Of a stretch of 35,057 nt of DNA, positions 1-8,920 are shown in pieces. Made by a program: the position numbers and the translations under genes. The notes under the pieces were generated by a model that saw only the letters and a list, made by a program, of their open reading frames with translations, searched no databases and was not told the origin of the DNA. Within the stretch, counting starts at the first letter, position 1, and each line of letters begins with the position of its first letter. Source of the DNA: Pseudomonadales bacterium (GTDB taxonomy: Bacteria > Pseudomonadota > Gammaproteobacteria > Pseudomonadales > Azotimanducaceae); contig JAPYNO010000069.1 of NCBI GenBank assembly GCA_028283025.1, positions 1-35,057 on the forward strand, given 5' to 3'.

Positions 1-72
1 TATCGCCAATTCAAGTCGGTAACGCCAGAAAATCCCTGTTTCCTTCACGTTATCAATTGGTTACGGTCAATC

Positions 73-402
73 CTACTTACTTTCTTGGGACACTACTGAT
101 GGAATGTCATTAAATTTGCCTTCAAACCCATGTCTTCCATAAAACAGACCCTGTATAAAGCGCTGGTCAGCGAGGAACGTGCGGAATATCTGATCGAGTT
201 CGCGATCAGAAACATCCATGAAAAATAAATCTATGTCGGTGCTCTCGCGATGCTGCCATCGAGCGGCGAGCGTGGTGCCCTCGCCCATCAAATAGCATTG
301 TCTTTGTATTGTTCTGTCGAGGTTTTTGACAACTTCGCACAAGGAAGATGAAATGTGCGATGGGAGTGTCAACTCCACGGGGACGACCCTGCATCCGCCC
401 AT
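73..402 (-). CDS. Truncated AbiEii/AbiGii-type nucleotidyltransferase (toxin-like)
   Basis: The protein carries the signature of the AbiEii/AbiGii toxin family, a DNA polymerase beta-like nucleotidyltransferase fold. A glycine-containing loop plus TTLAARWQHRESTDIDLFF, around residues 42-60, matches the usual GGTALALxxGHRxSxDIDLF block, with the paired Asp residues (D56, D58) that would bind metal. The second Gly of the usual GG is Glu here. At 109 residues it is about half or less of the usual family length; it stops soon after the catalytic block, so the C-terminal half is missing. The start is an ATG 21 nt downstream of the preceding gene, so the two are probably cotranscribed. In AbiE-like systems the upstream partner is an antitoxin. 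Family assignment is fairly sure; activity is doubtful because of the truncation. Confidence 0.55.
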   Translation of the reverse strand: MGGCRVVPVELTLPSHISSSLCEVVKNLDRTIQRQCYLMGEGTTLAARWQHRESTDIDLFFMDVSDRELDQIFRTFLADQRFIQGLFYGRHGFEGKFNDIPSVVSQESK

Positions 403-423
403 TTTTCAAACGGGTTGTATCCA

Positions 424-804
424 TCATAATGCGTTTGAATACTGATTCATCCATATTGTGACACGTCGGCGCGTCACCTGTGAAACGATCATGGCATTGG
501 CGAGTTCACGAGGCGTCACGCCGCTGAAAAACAAGAAGTGCTTGAGTAGCCAAGGGCCGAGTTGAGACAGTAGCTCGTGGAGATAGTCTGCATCTTGGGC
601 TGAGATCTCGCCAGACACGATGACGTTTCTGATATGGTTGGGGGAAGGCTGGTACAGATACCCGGCCATTCTGTTCTCTATCAGCACAGAGAGTTTTTCA
701 GGGTCAAAAGGATGCCTTTTTTGCGCGAGTTCGTGAGTGAACGTCTCGACTGGCAATACCGTACCGGGTCTACGCCATTCAAATGCCGTTTTGGGAATCT
801 CCAC
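424..804 (-). CDS. Hypothetical protein upstream of the AbiEii-like gene
   Basis: I do not recognise this 126-residue protein. It begins with a GTG codon and has only a weak purine-rich stretch upstream; no ATG lies in frame before it. There is no signal peptide and no membrane segment. The central part (FDPEKLSVLIENRMAGY) looks like an ordinary soluble helical domain, and the C-terminal part contains a basic VTRRRVTIW stretch. It lies 21 nt upstream of the AbiEii-like nucleotidyltransferase on the same strand, which is the position an antitoxin or regulator normally holds in such pairs. The antitoxin role is inferred from position only. Base composition looks lower in G+C than the corB-ypjD block next door, consistent with acquisition. 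Confidence 0.5.
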   Translation of the reverse strand: MEIPKTAFEWRRPGTVLPVETFTHELAQKRHPFDPEKLSVLIENRMAGYLYQPSPNHIRNVIVSGEISAQDADYLHELLSQLGPWLLKHFLFFSGVTPRELANAMIVSQVTRRRVTIWMNQYSNAL

Positions 805-851
805 TGTTCCGTCCGTCTCCGTGGGACTGATGCTGAATTATAGACATTGGT

Positions 852-2114
852 CTAGGGCGTGTGCGGCGGCGTAATGCGCACCGAGCGCACCAAGTGCTCG
901 CCCAATTGCAGGGTTTCAATGCGATAGCCCTCAAGCTCGAAGCTGACGTTGGCATCGGGAATGAGCTGCAAGTGCTCAAGAACGAGACCATTGACTGTGC
1001 GCGGCCCGCCAATCGGCAGCTTCCAGTCGAGGCTGCGATTGACTTCGCGCACAAGCGCCTTGCCATCGACAATCCATGAGCCATCGTCCTGCGGGAAGAC
1101 CTCGGCGAAATTGGACGCAAGGTCACTAGTGAACTCGCCAACGATCTCCTCAAGAATATCCTCAAGTGCCACCAAGCCTTGCACATCGCCGTATTCATCA
1201 ACGACAAGCGCCATGCGCTCGCGCTTCTTCTGGAAGTTCATGAGCTGCACATGCAGAGGCGTGCCTTCAGGCACAAAGTAGGGCGCATCGCACAGGATTT
1301 TAAGTTCTTTCTTGGTCAAGGTATCGGTTAACGGCAGGCGGCTGGTCTTGCGCATATGAAAGATGCCTTCGACCTGATTGAGCGTGCCGGTGAACACAGG
1401 CAAACGAGTGTGCTGACTTGATGCGATCTGCGCTGCGATCTCGTTTGCATCATCCTCAAGATCGATGCCGTACACCTCGCTTCTCGGCACCATGATGTCA
1501 TCGACGCAGAGCTTTTCGAGTTCGAGCACTTGCAGGAGCATGCTTTGATGGCGCGTCGGCAGGCGTGATCGCTCAAGCAAGACTGTACGCAATTCATCCA
1601 TGCTGAGTTTCTCGTCAGACTTGTCGCTGTCCTTGATTAGCCATCGCAGCAACAAATTGGCGGTACCGCCGACACCGCGCACGAGCGGGTAGAGGAGCCT
1701 CAATAGCGGATCGAGCACATGCACCGAAATAAACGCGAATCGCTCCGGATGCTGCGCAGCCAAGGTCTTGGGCGCGACTTCGGCGAACACGAGAAAAAAG
1801 ACGGTCAGTATGATCGGCGCAAGCAGCAGTCCGGTGTCACCAAGCAATTGCAGGCCAATGACGGCGGCCACGGTGGCGGCGATATTGTTGACAAGGTTGT
1901 TGCCGATCAATATCACGCCGAGCAGGTTCTCAGGCGTTTTCAGCAGGCGTTCAGCCTTGCGTGCGCTTCTGTTGCCTTGATTCACCGAATGCTTGAGCCG
2001 ATAGCGGTTGAGGCCAATCATGGCCGTCTCCGAGCCTGAGAAATAGGCCGACAGCATGGTGAGAATGAAGAGCGAACCAAAAAGAACGGTCGCAGGCAGG
2101 TCGGAGATCTGCAC
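852..2114 (-). CDS. corB: CorB/CorC-family membrane protein (DUF21 + CBS pair + CorC_HlyC)
   Basis: This is a UPF0053/CorC-HlyC family protein of about 420 residues, the usual length. Reading from the chosen start there is an N-terminal DUF21 membrane domain with several hydrophobic helices and the conserved SGSETAM motif. Next come a CBS-domain pair (region with VDDIMVPRSEV and LVVDEYGDVQGLV) and a C-terminal CorC_HlyC domain. Family members bind Mg-ATP through the CBS pair and are linked to magnesium or cobalt export and resistance; E. coli CorB (YfjD) is the closest named relative by context. An open frame extends upstream to 2321 but overlaps the preceding gene. I chose the GTG at 2114 because it overlaps the ypjD stop as TAGTG, has a GAGG about 10 nt upstream, and directly precedes the membrane domain. 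Confidence 0.9.
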   Translation of the reverse strand: MQISDLPATVLFGSLFILTMLSAYFSGSETAMIGLNRYRLKHSVNQGNRSARKAERLLKTPENLLGVILIGNNLVNNIAATVAAVIGLQLLGDTGLLLAPIILTVFFLVFAEVAPKTLAAQHPERFAFISVHVLDPLLRLLYPLVRGVGGTANLLLRWLIKDSDKSDEKLSMDELRTVLLERSRLPTRHQSMLLQVLELEKLCVDDIMVPRSEVYGIDLEDDANEIAAQIASSQHTRLPVFTGTLNQVEGIFHMRKTSRLPLTDTLTKKELKILCDAPYFVPEGTPLHVQLMNFQKKRERMALVVDEYGDVQGLVALEDILEEIVGEFTSDLASNFAEVFPQDDGSWIVDGKALVREVNRSLDWKLPIGGPRTVNGLVLEHLQLIPDANVSFELEGYRIETLQLGEHLVRSVRITPPHTP

Positions 2115-2899
2115 TAAAACACAACCTCGGAGAGAAACCTGTTGCCGAGATAGCCTGCTGCGAGCAGGCCGAACGCGAGCAGCGTCCACGAAGTAGCCAT
2201 CGTCCCGCGCCAGCCGAGAAACCGCCTGCCAGCGAGCAGGCAAAGAAACAGCAGCCAAGCGATCGAACTCGGCAGTATATGTTCGCTCCAAGCACTCTCC
2301 GAGGAGGTGAGCAGGAACCACATGCCAAGAACGATGCCGAGCGTCATCAGCGCAAATCCAAAAGCGACGAGCTTGAATAGCAAGGCTTCCATGCTGATAA
2401 GAGGTGGCAGGAATCGCGTCAACGCCGAGACGCGATGCCGATGCATGGAGTAGTCCACAACCAAAACCAGCAAGCTTTGCAAGGCGCTCATAAAGAGCAG
2501 CGTATAGCCGAGCAGCGACAACAGGATGTGCAGCACGAACTCAGGCTCGCGGAGGTCAAGCGGCGCGGGGCTGTCCTCAAGCCAGAGCGAAGCGGCGAGC
2601 GCGAGGGCGGAGAGCGGCAGCATGACGAGCAGCAAGCCTTCCACGCGCTCGCGCAGGAGCAAGAGAATGGTTGGCGGCAGCCAGAAGGTGATCGAAGTCA
2701 CCATGAAGAAGCCGAAGTCGAGGGCATCGCCCGGCCGAAGCTGAAGGATGATGGTGAGCGCATGACACAAGATCGCCGCCAGGGTGAGTTGCCGAAGCCG
2801 CTGCGCCTTGGGTTCAGGGACGCCGATCAAGGAAAATGCCGCGACGCTGCCCGCCGCATAGAAGGCGATGGCAAGACATCCTGACAGATAGGTAAGCAC
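2114..2899 (-). CDS. ypjD: YpjD-like inner membrane protein of the cytochrome c assembly (CcsA/HemX) family
   Basis: The 261-residue protein is almost entirely hydrophobic, with about eight predicted membrane helices, and matches YpjD-type members of the CcsA/HemX cytochrome c assembly superfamily in length and pattern. The function of YpjD is not firmly established; it has been linked by neighbourhood to CorB. The start is a GTG with no clear Shine-Dalgarno sequence. Its stop overlaps the corB start by one base, so the two are translationally coupled. In E. coli and many Gammaproteobacteria ypjD and corB lie immediately next to and divergent from ffh; here a TonB receptor gene separates them. 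The 114-bp gap to that receptor must hold both divergent promoters, but no convincing -35/-10 pair is visible. Confidence 0.82.
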   Translation of the reverse strand: MLTYLSGCLAIAFYAAGSVAAFSLIGVPEPKAQRLRQLTLAAILCHALTIILQLRPGDALDFGFFMVTSITFWLPPTILLLLRERVEGLLLVMLPLSALALAASLWLEDSPAPLDLREPEFVLHILLSLLGYTLLFMSALQSLLVLVVDYSMHRHRVSALTRFLPPLISMEALLFKLVAFGFALMTLGIVLGMWFLLTSSESAWSEHILPSSIAWLLFLCLLAGRRFLGWRGTMATSWTLLAFGLLAAGYLGNRFLSEVVF

Positions 2900-3013
2900 T
2901 CAAAAAAGAGAGGCACTAGACAAGTGCAAGGTAGGTATACTCACTTTAGCAAGGGCAACCGGCAAAAACACGTCGGTTTCATATATTTCATCAGCGAACG
3001 GGAGAATTAGCCA

Positions 3014-5533
3014 ATGAAATTACGCTTCTGTGCATGCACTCGGATCATTATGGCACTGGGCATCCTTTTCGGTCCTGCGTCAACCACTTTTGCTGAGCAA
3101 GGCATGAGCGAGATTGAGGAAGTGATCGTCACCGCGCGATTGCTTGAGGAGACGCTTCAGGATGTGCCTGTCACCGTCGCTGCCTTCACCGAAGCCGATC
3201 TCGACCGCTACAACATCACCAACTTGGTCGATGCTGCCAAGATGGTGCCGAACATGGCGATTTCTCACGGCGGCTCGGGCAATGGCTCGATTTTGCGCTT
3301 GCGAGGTGTTGGCTCAAGCTTCATATCAGCCGCCTTTGACCATTCTGTTGCCATCAATTTGGATGGCGTGGTGGTCAACCGCGGCCGCTTCATCCATAAC
3401 TCGTATCTCGATATGGGGCAGTTGGAAGTCCTGAAAGGGCCGCAATCGCTCTACTTCGGAAAGTCCGCGACCGCTGGCGTGGTGTCGATCACCACAAACG
3501 ATCCGGGCGAAGAATTTGAATTGCAAGCGAGCGGCGGTGCGGAAGTCGAGTATCAAGGCTATTTTGGTGAATTCATCGTCTCCGCACCTGTGACGGATAC
3601 GCTCGGTGCTCGCTTCGCTATTGGCTTCACACAAAACGATGAATTGTTTGAGAACTACTCGGCGAACAATGATGCCGTGAACGTGCCGATCTCGGGTGCC
3701 GATGAATGGTACGGCGATGACTCCTTGAATTCTCGTCTTACCCTAGTCTGGACGCCGCGTGATGATTTTGAGGCGAAGCTCAAGTACAGCTATTCTGAAT
3801 ACAACAACGAGGGCGGTGGCACCGCATGGGCAGAAGAATTGTGTCCAGAAGGCGTGCAGCAGCCCACAGCGGTGCCGGGAACCATGCTGGCGTTCAATAT
3901 TTTTCAAGGCGTGGACGACTGCAAGCTCAACGGCAACACCTCGAAATTGAACCTGCATCCCGATCTTCGCGCAGGCCTGCCGCAAGGCTTTGATGATGGC
4001 AAGCCCGGACTTGAGCAGGACACGCACTTCTTGTCGCTCAATCTCGCTTGGGACTTCTCGCAAGATTATGTCTTGCATTCGACGACGGGCTGGGTTGACC
4101 TCAATCATTGGGAGCTTGACGACTACAGCTATGGTGCGGGCGTCTATGGCGGTCTTCATAACAATATTTACAAGAGCCTATCGCAGGAATTTAGCTTGGC
4201 GAGTGCCTTTGACGGGCCTTTGAATTTTCAGGCTGGCCTCTTCTATCAGGACATCGAGCAGGAGTTCGATGCCTATCAGTATGCGTTTAACCTGCCGGTG
4301 ACGCCGACGATGACGCTTGACATTCTCAATATAGTCGCCACTCAAACCCGTGGAGTACCGCCAGGTGCGTTGAGGTTGGGTTGGGCAGCTGCGGGTGGCG
4401 ATCTGAGTGCGCCGTTCATTGGCTCTGATCCGACTACCGGCAACGGCTACGACTATCACAAGCACCACTTCTTGGATAGCGAAGGTTATTCTGCGTTCTT
4501 CGCTGTCTATTGGGATATCAATGAGCGAATAGAGCTGACGGCGGGCGCACGCTACACTAAAGAGGACAAGGTCGGCAGGATTGAGATTCCTTATATTCAC
4601 GCAGCCGCGCAGTTCTTTGGATTCGGCGCCCCTGCGCTCATTGAAGAAGGGTTGGAGTTCGACGATGAGAACGTCTCTCCTGAGCTTGCGGTGAACTACC
4701 ATTTGAATGACGATGTCAGTGTCTACGTCGCTTACAAAGAAGGCTTCAAGTCAGGCGGGATCGATAACAGCGCCTTGCCGACGGCGGCCCTGCAGCCAAC
4801 GAATCCTAATTTCCCAGATTTCCTGATCTACGAATCCGAGGAGGCCGCAGGCTTTGAAGCAGGCCTCAAAGGACGCTTCTTGAATGGCGCCTTGCGCTTC
4901 AATGCCTCTGCATTCACTTACGAGTACACCGGTTTGCAAGTGCAGCTCTTCGATGCTCGGGTCATTCAGTTTTTCACGTTCAACGCCTCGGCCCTTGAGA
5001 CCGAAGGGCTGGAATTTGACCTTTTGTGGCATACCAACGTCGAAGGCTTGGTGGTTCGCGGCGCCTTGGCTGTGACCGATGCCGTCTACACCAAAGACTT
5101 CTTCAACGCCACCGACCAGAACCTCAAGGGCGAAGATGCCCAAGGCAACGCTGACTTGACGGGCTTTGTTGGCGCCACCTATGACATGCTAGTCACAGGC
5201 GGCTGGCGTTTGAACCTGTCGGCGGATGCGCGCTACACGGGAGAGTATCCATACACCCAGACGCTCGACCCCTACATGCAGGACGCTTTCTGGGTGCTCG
5301 ATGCAGCCGTCAGCCTCTATTCTGCAGACGGCAGGCATCAGTTCAACTTGATTGGCCGCAATGTGACTGATGAGATCTATGCCATCACGGCTGGTGCCAC
5401 GCCTGGGCGCTGCGCCAACTACTCGCCTAACTCGCGGACTGCTTGCCCCCCCACGGCTGCGAACAGCCAAGATCAAGCGGTGACCACGCCACTTGGCCGC
5501 ACGTTCAGCCTGCAATACCGCTTCGCGATGTAA
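3014..5533 (+). CDS. TonB-dependent outer membrane receptor
   Basis: This is a full-length 839-residue TonB-dependent receptor. Residues 1-27 form a signal peptide with a hydrophobic core and likely cleavage after TTFA. A TonB box (EEVIVTA) lies at about residues 35-41. The plug domain follows (QDVPVTVAAF, then DLDRYNITNLVDAAKMVPN and VLKGPQSLYFGKSATAGVVSI). The rest is a beta-barrel rich in alternating aromatic strands and ending in a typical LQYRFAM strand. Such receptors import siderophores, vitamin B12, glycans or other scarce compounds through the outer membrane using the TonB-ExbBD energy system. The substrate cannot be read from sequence, and no transport or degradation genes flank it. 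GGGAG stands 9 nt before the ATG. It is oddly placed between the normally adjacent ypjD and ffh. Confidence 0.92.
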   Translation: MKLRFCACTRIIMALGILFGPASTTFAEQGMSEIEEVIVTARLLEETLQDVPVTVAAFTEADLDRYNITNLVDAAKMVPNMAISHGGSGNGSILRLRGVGSSFISAAFDHSVAINLDGVVVNRGRFIHNSYLDMGQLEVLKGPQSLYFGKSATAGVVSITTNDPGEEFELQASGGAEVEYQGYFGEFIVSAPVTDTLGARFAIGFTQNDELFENYSANNDAVNVPISGADEWYGDDSLNSRLTLVWTPRDDFEAKLKYSYSEYNNEGGGTAWAEELCPEGVQQPTAVPGTMLAFNIFQGVDDCKLNGNTSKLNLHPDLRAGLPQGFDDGKPGLEQDTHFLSLNLAWDFSQDYVLHSTTGWVDLNHWELDDYSYGAGVYGGLHNNIYKSLSQEFSLASAFDGPLNFQAGLFYQDIEQEFDAYQYAFNLPVTPTMTLDILNIVATQTRGVPPGALRLGWAAAGGDLSAPFIGSDPTTGNGYDYHKHHFLDSEGYSAFFAVYWDINERIELTAGARYTKEDKVGRIEIPYIHAAAQFFGFGAPALIEEGLEFDDENVSPELAVNYHLNDDVSVYVAYKEGFKSGGIDNSALPTAALQPTNPNFPDFLIYESEEAAGFEAGLKGRFLNGALRFNASAFTYEYTGLQVQLFDARVIQFFTFNASALETEGLEFDLLWHTNVEGLVVRGALAVTDAVYTKDFFNATDQNLKGEDAQGNADLTGFVGATYDMLVTGGWRLNLSADARYTGEYPYTQTLDPYMQDAFWVLDAAVSLYSADGRHQFNLIGRNVTDEIYAITAGATPGRCANYSPNSRTACPPTAANSQDQAVTTPLGRTFSLQYRFAM

Positions 5534-5595
5534 GCGCCTCATTATCCGTGTAGCGACGTCGCGAAGCATCGCTGCTGCTTGCAGCCTCATGCCTC

Positions 5596-6942
5596 ATGCT
5601 TGAAAATCTGACATCTCGTTTCAGCCGCATTCTCGGCGGGCTCGGGCGTAAGCGAACACTCACCGAGCGCAACGTTGCAGACACCTTGAAAGAGGTGCGC
5701 ATGGCGCTGCTTGACGCCGATGTGTCGCTCGGCGTCGCGCGCGAGTTTGTCGCCGATGTGCAAAAAAAAGCAGTCGGTACGACTTTATCGAGTGGCATTA
5801 CGCCGAGCCAAGGCTTGGCGAATGTACTTCGGGAATCCTTGGTCGAGCTTTTGGGCGGCGCCAATGACGCCTTGAACCTGCGCGCTGCGCCGCCTATTGT
5901 TGTGCTGCTCGCGGGCGTTCAGGGGGCGGGCAAGACAACGACTGCCGCCAAGCTCGCGCATCTTCTGAAGACGCGAGACGGTCAACGGGTATCCTTGGTG
6001 AGCACCGATGTTTATCGTCCTGCGGCGCTTGAGCAACTCGAAATCCTGAGCCGCGAAGTCGGTGTTGTGTGCCATCCTGCGACAAGCAGCGAACAACCCA
6101 TCGATATCGCCAAGCGGGCGCTGCATCAGGCGCGCGTGAACAGCGATCAAGTCCTGATTGTCGATACTGCAGGCCGCTCACAGCTTGACGATGACATGAT
6201 GCGCGAGATCGAGTCCGTGCACGCGGCGATCAATCCTACTGAAACACTGTTCGTGCTCGATGCCATGGCTGGACAGGACGCAGCGCGCACCGCATCGGCG
6301 TTTCACAAATCGCTCGCGCTCACTGGCACCATCATCACCAAAGCCGATGGCGATGCGCGCGGCGGCGCTATGATCACGGTGCGTGCGCTCACCGATTGCC
6401 CAATCAAGTTCATCGGTGTGGGCGAGAAGATCGATGCCTTAGAGCCGTTTCATCCAGAGCGCATGGTGTCGAGAATCCTTGGTCAAGGTGATGTCGCGAC
6501 GCTCATGGAAGAAGCGGCGCGCAAGGTTGATCAAAAGTCGGCGACGCGCGTTGCGAACCGCATTGCAGGCGGCAAGCGCTTCGACCTGAAGGACTTCAGG
6601 GATTCGATAGCGAATATGCGCAAAATGGGTGGCGTCGAGGCGCTTGGCGAGCTCCTGCCCGCGCCCAAGGAACTGCTTGAGCGCAGTCAGCATCGCATCG
6701 ACCAAGACGCCATGAAGCGCAACATCGCGGTCATTGATTCCATGACGCCGCACGAGCGGCAGTTTCCGCAAGTGATCAGCGGGTCGCGCAAGAATCGCAT
6801 TGCGAAGGGCGCTGGGGTCGAAGTTCGCGATGTCGCCATCGTGCTGCGTGAATTCAAGCAGATGCAGAAGGCGTCGCAGAAGTTCTCGCGTAAAGGCTTT
6901 CAGAAGAAGCTGCGCATGGCGGCCGAGATGCAGCATCGGTAG
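5596..6942 (+). CDS. ffh: Signal recognition particle GTPase Ffh (SRP54 homologue)
   Basis: Ffh binds 4.5S RNA and signal sequences of nascent membrane proteins and hands the ribosome to FtsY. The 448-residue length is standard. An N-terminal helical bundle (residues about 1-95) is followed by the G domain: P-loop GVQGAGKTT at 107-115, DVYRPAALEQL near 138-148, DTAGR at 190-194 and TKADGDARGGA at 248-258. The M domain runs from about 325 to the end, with the RNA-binding SGSRKNRIAKGAGV segment and a Met-rich tail. The G4 motif is TKAD rather than the commoner TKLD, which still fits the TKxD consensus. No good ribosome binding site is visible before the ATG at 5596, but homology begins right at the start. 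Confidence 0.97.
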   Translation: MLENLTSRFSRILGGLGRKRTLTERNVADTLKEVRMALLDADVSLGVAREFVADVQKKAVGTTLSSGITPSQGLANVLRESLVELLGGANDALNLRAAPPIVVLLAGVQGAGKTTTAAKLAHLLKTRDGQRVSLVSTDVYRPAALEQLEILSREVGVVCHPATSSEQPIDIAKRALHQARVNSDQVLIVDTAGRSQLDDDMMREIESVHAAINPTETLFVLDAMAGQDAARTASAFHKSLALTGTIITKADGDARGGAMITVRALTDCPIKFIGVGEKIDALEPFHPERMVSRILGQGDVATLMEEAARKVDQKSATRVANRIAGGKRFDLKDFRDSIANMRKMGGVEALGELLPAPKELLERSQHRIDQDAMKRNIAVIDSMTPHERQFPQVISGSRKNRIAKGAGVEVRDVAIVLREFKQMQKASQKFSRKGFQKKLRMAAEMQHR

Positions 6943-6960
6943 GCGTCGTGTTCACGGGGC

Positions 6961-7815
6961 TCACAGGCCCCCATACTGATATCGCTGCGATTGGCGTAGA
7001 GCCATGTCTATCGGATGAATGTCGTGTGCACAAATGAGGCCGAGCTGCATGGCAATCGCCACTGCTTGTGCGCGATTGCTCGCGCCGAGCTTGGACATGG
7101 CGTTCTCCACGTGAAAGCGTGAGGTCGTCGCGACGCGGCGAATAATCTTGCCGATCTGCACATCGGTCTTGCCGAGTGCCACCCAATTGAGGCATTCAAG
7201 TTCGCGCTCAGTCAGGCGAACGCGATTCAATTCCGTGAGAGTTTTTTCGTCGGGGTGCTCGCCGCGAATTGAGATTTCAGCATCGCTACGTTCCGAGAAG
7301 ACGAGTTCCATGAAAAGGTGCGCGGCGGCGCGCAAATCCGCGCCGTGCTCGGCGAGCACGGCAGGCAGGTCGCTCGATGCATCGCGGCTGATCCACTGCA
7401 CCGAGCCGATGCGGCACAGCGGCATATGGATGGGTACGGCGAGGGCACCGTAAATGCCTCGATCAGGCGTCAAGTGCCAATCGGCGGTACGCGGCAGTGT
7501 GCTGCAGGCTTTTTCGACATCTTCGGCCTTCCAGATGAAGGGTTTGAGGGATAGTCGGCACATGGTGGCGATCGGACTCATCGTATGCAGGCGTCGTGCC
7601 TCGCAGTCCTGACGGAAGTCAATTTCCCAGCCGAAATGCTTGGCGAGTGGTTCGCCATTCTCGTCCTTGGCAAGCGTATCGCTGGTGTAGTCTGCTATGA
7701 CCGCAGGATAGGGGAGGTCGATCTCTTCGCCGATCTCTTTCAAGAGCAAGGCTGCTTTTGAGATGCGGTCACACGCTTCAATGTGCTCACACAAGTCTCG
7801 AACCGATAGGCTCAC
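6961..7815 (-). CDS. LuxR-type transcriptional regulator
   Basis: The 284-residue protein has a C-terminal LuxR/GerE helix-turn-helix at about residues 200-260 (LTERELECLNWVALGKT, then FHVENAMSKLGASNRAQAV). The N-terminal 175 residues have the size and general pattern of the autoinducer-binding or GAF-like sensor of LuxR proteins. The usual DP pair after the ligand-binding Trp and Tyr residues is not clear (an SP occurs near residue 80), so ligand class is uncertain. Start is a GTG at 7815 with only a weak upstream GGA. No luxI-type synthase is in the window, so it would be an orphan (solo) regulator. It is divergent from hemC and ends 18 nt from the convergent ffh stop. Control of the hem genes is possible from the divergent layout but not demonstrated. 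Confidence 0.82.
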   Translation of the reverse strand: MSLSVRDLCEHIEACDRISKAALLLKEIGEEIDLPYPAVIADYTSDTLAKDENGEPLAKHFGWEIDFRQDCEARRLHTMSPIATMCRLSLKPFIWKAEDVEKACSTLPRTADWHLTPDRGIYGALAVPIHMPLCRIGSVQWISRDASSDLPAVLAEHGADLRAAAHLFMELVFSERSDAEISIRGEHPDEKTLTELNRVRLTERELECLNWVALGKTDVQIGKIIRRVATTSRFHVENAMSKLGASNRAQAVAIAMQLGLICAHDIHPIDMALRQSQRYQYGGL

Positions 7816-7988
7816 CTTTTTATCCCACGCTCCTTCATTTTCCTAGCTTACTACATGGGCGCGTCGCGTTCACACAGGTTCGGCACAACTATGAATCATG
7901 TGTCGGCATATTGCCCTGTCTGGGTCTTGTCTGGTCAAGACTGGCGAACACTTCAAAGGTGGTGTGTTCGGTTACTATGCTCTACACG

Positions 7989-8915
7989 ATGACACAGCCT
8001 CCGCCACTTCGAATCGCCACTCGTCGCAGCGACCTTGCCGTGGCGCAGGCGCGGTTGATCGGATGTGAAATCGGCAAGCATCTTGGGCATGAAGTCGAGC
8101 TGGTGCGGGTGACTTCGACCGGTGATCGCGAGGCGCATCGTCCGCTTCGCGAGATCGGCGGCAAGGGCGTGTTCGTCAAGGCACTTGAAGTCGCGCTGCT
8201 CGAAAAGCGAGCGGACTTGGCTGTGCATTCCTTGAAGGATGTGCCCTCGCGCCTCGCGCCGCAGTTCACCCTAGCCGCCATCGGCTGGCGAGACGATGCG
8301 CGCGATGCCTTGATCTCATGTACGCACCAGACATTGCAGGCTTTGCCGCCGGGTGCACGCATGGGCACATCAAGCCTACGCCGCAAACTGCTGCTAGAAA
8401 GACTGCGTCCGGATCTCGAAGTGCTGCCAATGCGCGGCAATGTGAAGGCGCGCCTCGCGAGGCTCGAAGCGGGCGAATATCAGGCTCTGGTGCTCTCCGC
8501 TGCGGGGCTCAAGCGACTTGGCCTCCTTGAACGCGCGTGCCACATATTCAGCACCGATCAACTCCTGCCTGCGCCAGGGCAGGGCATGCTCGGCGTCGAA
8601 GTCCTGACGGAGCGTGAAGATCTTGTGAGCGCGCTCTCACAGTTCACTTCGCACAAGTGCGACTTGATTGGTCGCGTGGAGCGAAGGGTGAGCGAGCTCT
8701 TGCAAGGTGATTGCAGACTGCCAATTGCGACCTATGCAGAGGTGAGCGGGAAGGAGGCGCGTTTGCGGGTGTGGATCGCGTCTGTGTGTGGTCAACTTCA
8801 GGCAAGCGTTACGCTTGCCGATACCCTTGAACTTTCTCTTGCTGAGCGAGCTGTTGATCAACTCCTCGCGAACGGTGGTGAGGAAGTCATGGCCACTTTT
8901 CGCGAGTCGCGCTAG
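7989..8915 (+). CDS. hemC: Porphobilinogen deaminase (hydroxymethylbilane synthase)
   Basis: HemC joins four porphobilinogen molecules into hydroxymethylbilane in heme synthesis. With the start at 7989 it has 308 residues, as expected, and begins directly with the conserved LRIATRRSDLAVAQA strand. The catalytic-Asp motif HSLKDVPSRL, the substrate-binding MGTSSLRRK and MRGNVKARLARL segments and LLPAPGQG are all present. The cysteine that carries the dipyrromethane cofactor lies in LQGDCRLPIATYAEV at residue 242, the same number as in E. coli. The open frame extends upstream to 7758 but that part overlaps the luxR gene and is not HemC-like. An ATG at 7977 is an alternative start four codons earlier. 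It is the first gene of hemCDXY. Confidence 0.95.
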   Translation: MTQPPPLRIATRRSDLAVAQARLIGCEIGKHLGHEVELVRVTSTGDREAHRPLREIGGKGVFVKALEVALLEKRADLAVHSLKDVPSRLAPQFTLAAIGWRDDARDALISCTHQTLQALPPGARMGTSSLRRKLLLERLRPDLEVLPMRGNVKARLARLEAGEYQALVLSAAGLKRLGLLERACHIFSTDQLLPAPGQGMLGVEVLTEREDLVSALSQFTSHKCDLIGRVERRVSELLQGDCRLPIATYAEVSGKEARLRVWIASVCGQLQASVTLADTLELSLAERAVDQLLANGGEEVMATFRESR

Positions 8916-8920
8916 CGAAC

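Noticed and set aside
1-48. Possible start of another minus-strand gene (GTG at 48, reading MKETGIFWRYRLELAI)
   Set aside because: Only 16 codons are visible before the window edge and there is no ribosome site; cannot be supported.
2917-2941. TATACT near 2936 as the -10 of the TonB receptor promoter
   Set aside because: No -35 element at an acceptable distance; the nearest candidate TAGACA is only 13 bp away.
7925-7945. TCTTG-N6-CAAGA inverted repeat before hemC as a LuxR binding box
   Set aside because: Arms of only 5 bp are expected by chance at this length scale, and it does not resemble the usual 18-20 bp lux box well enough to call.
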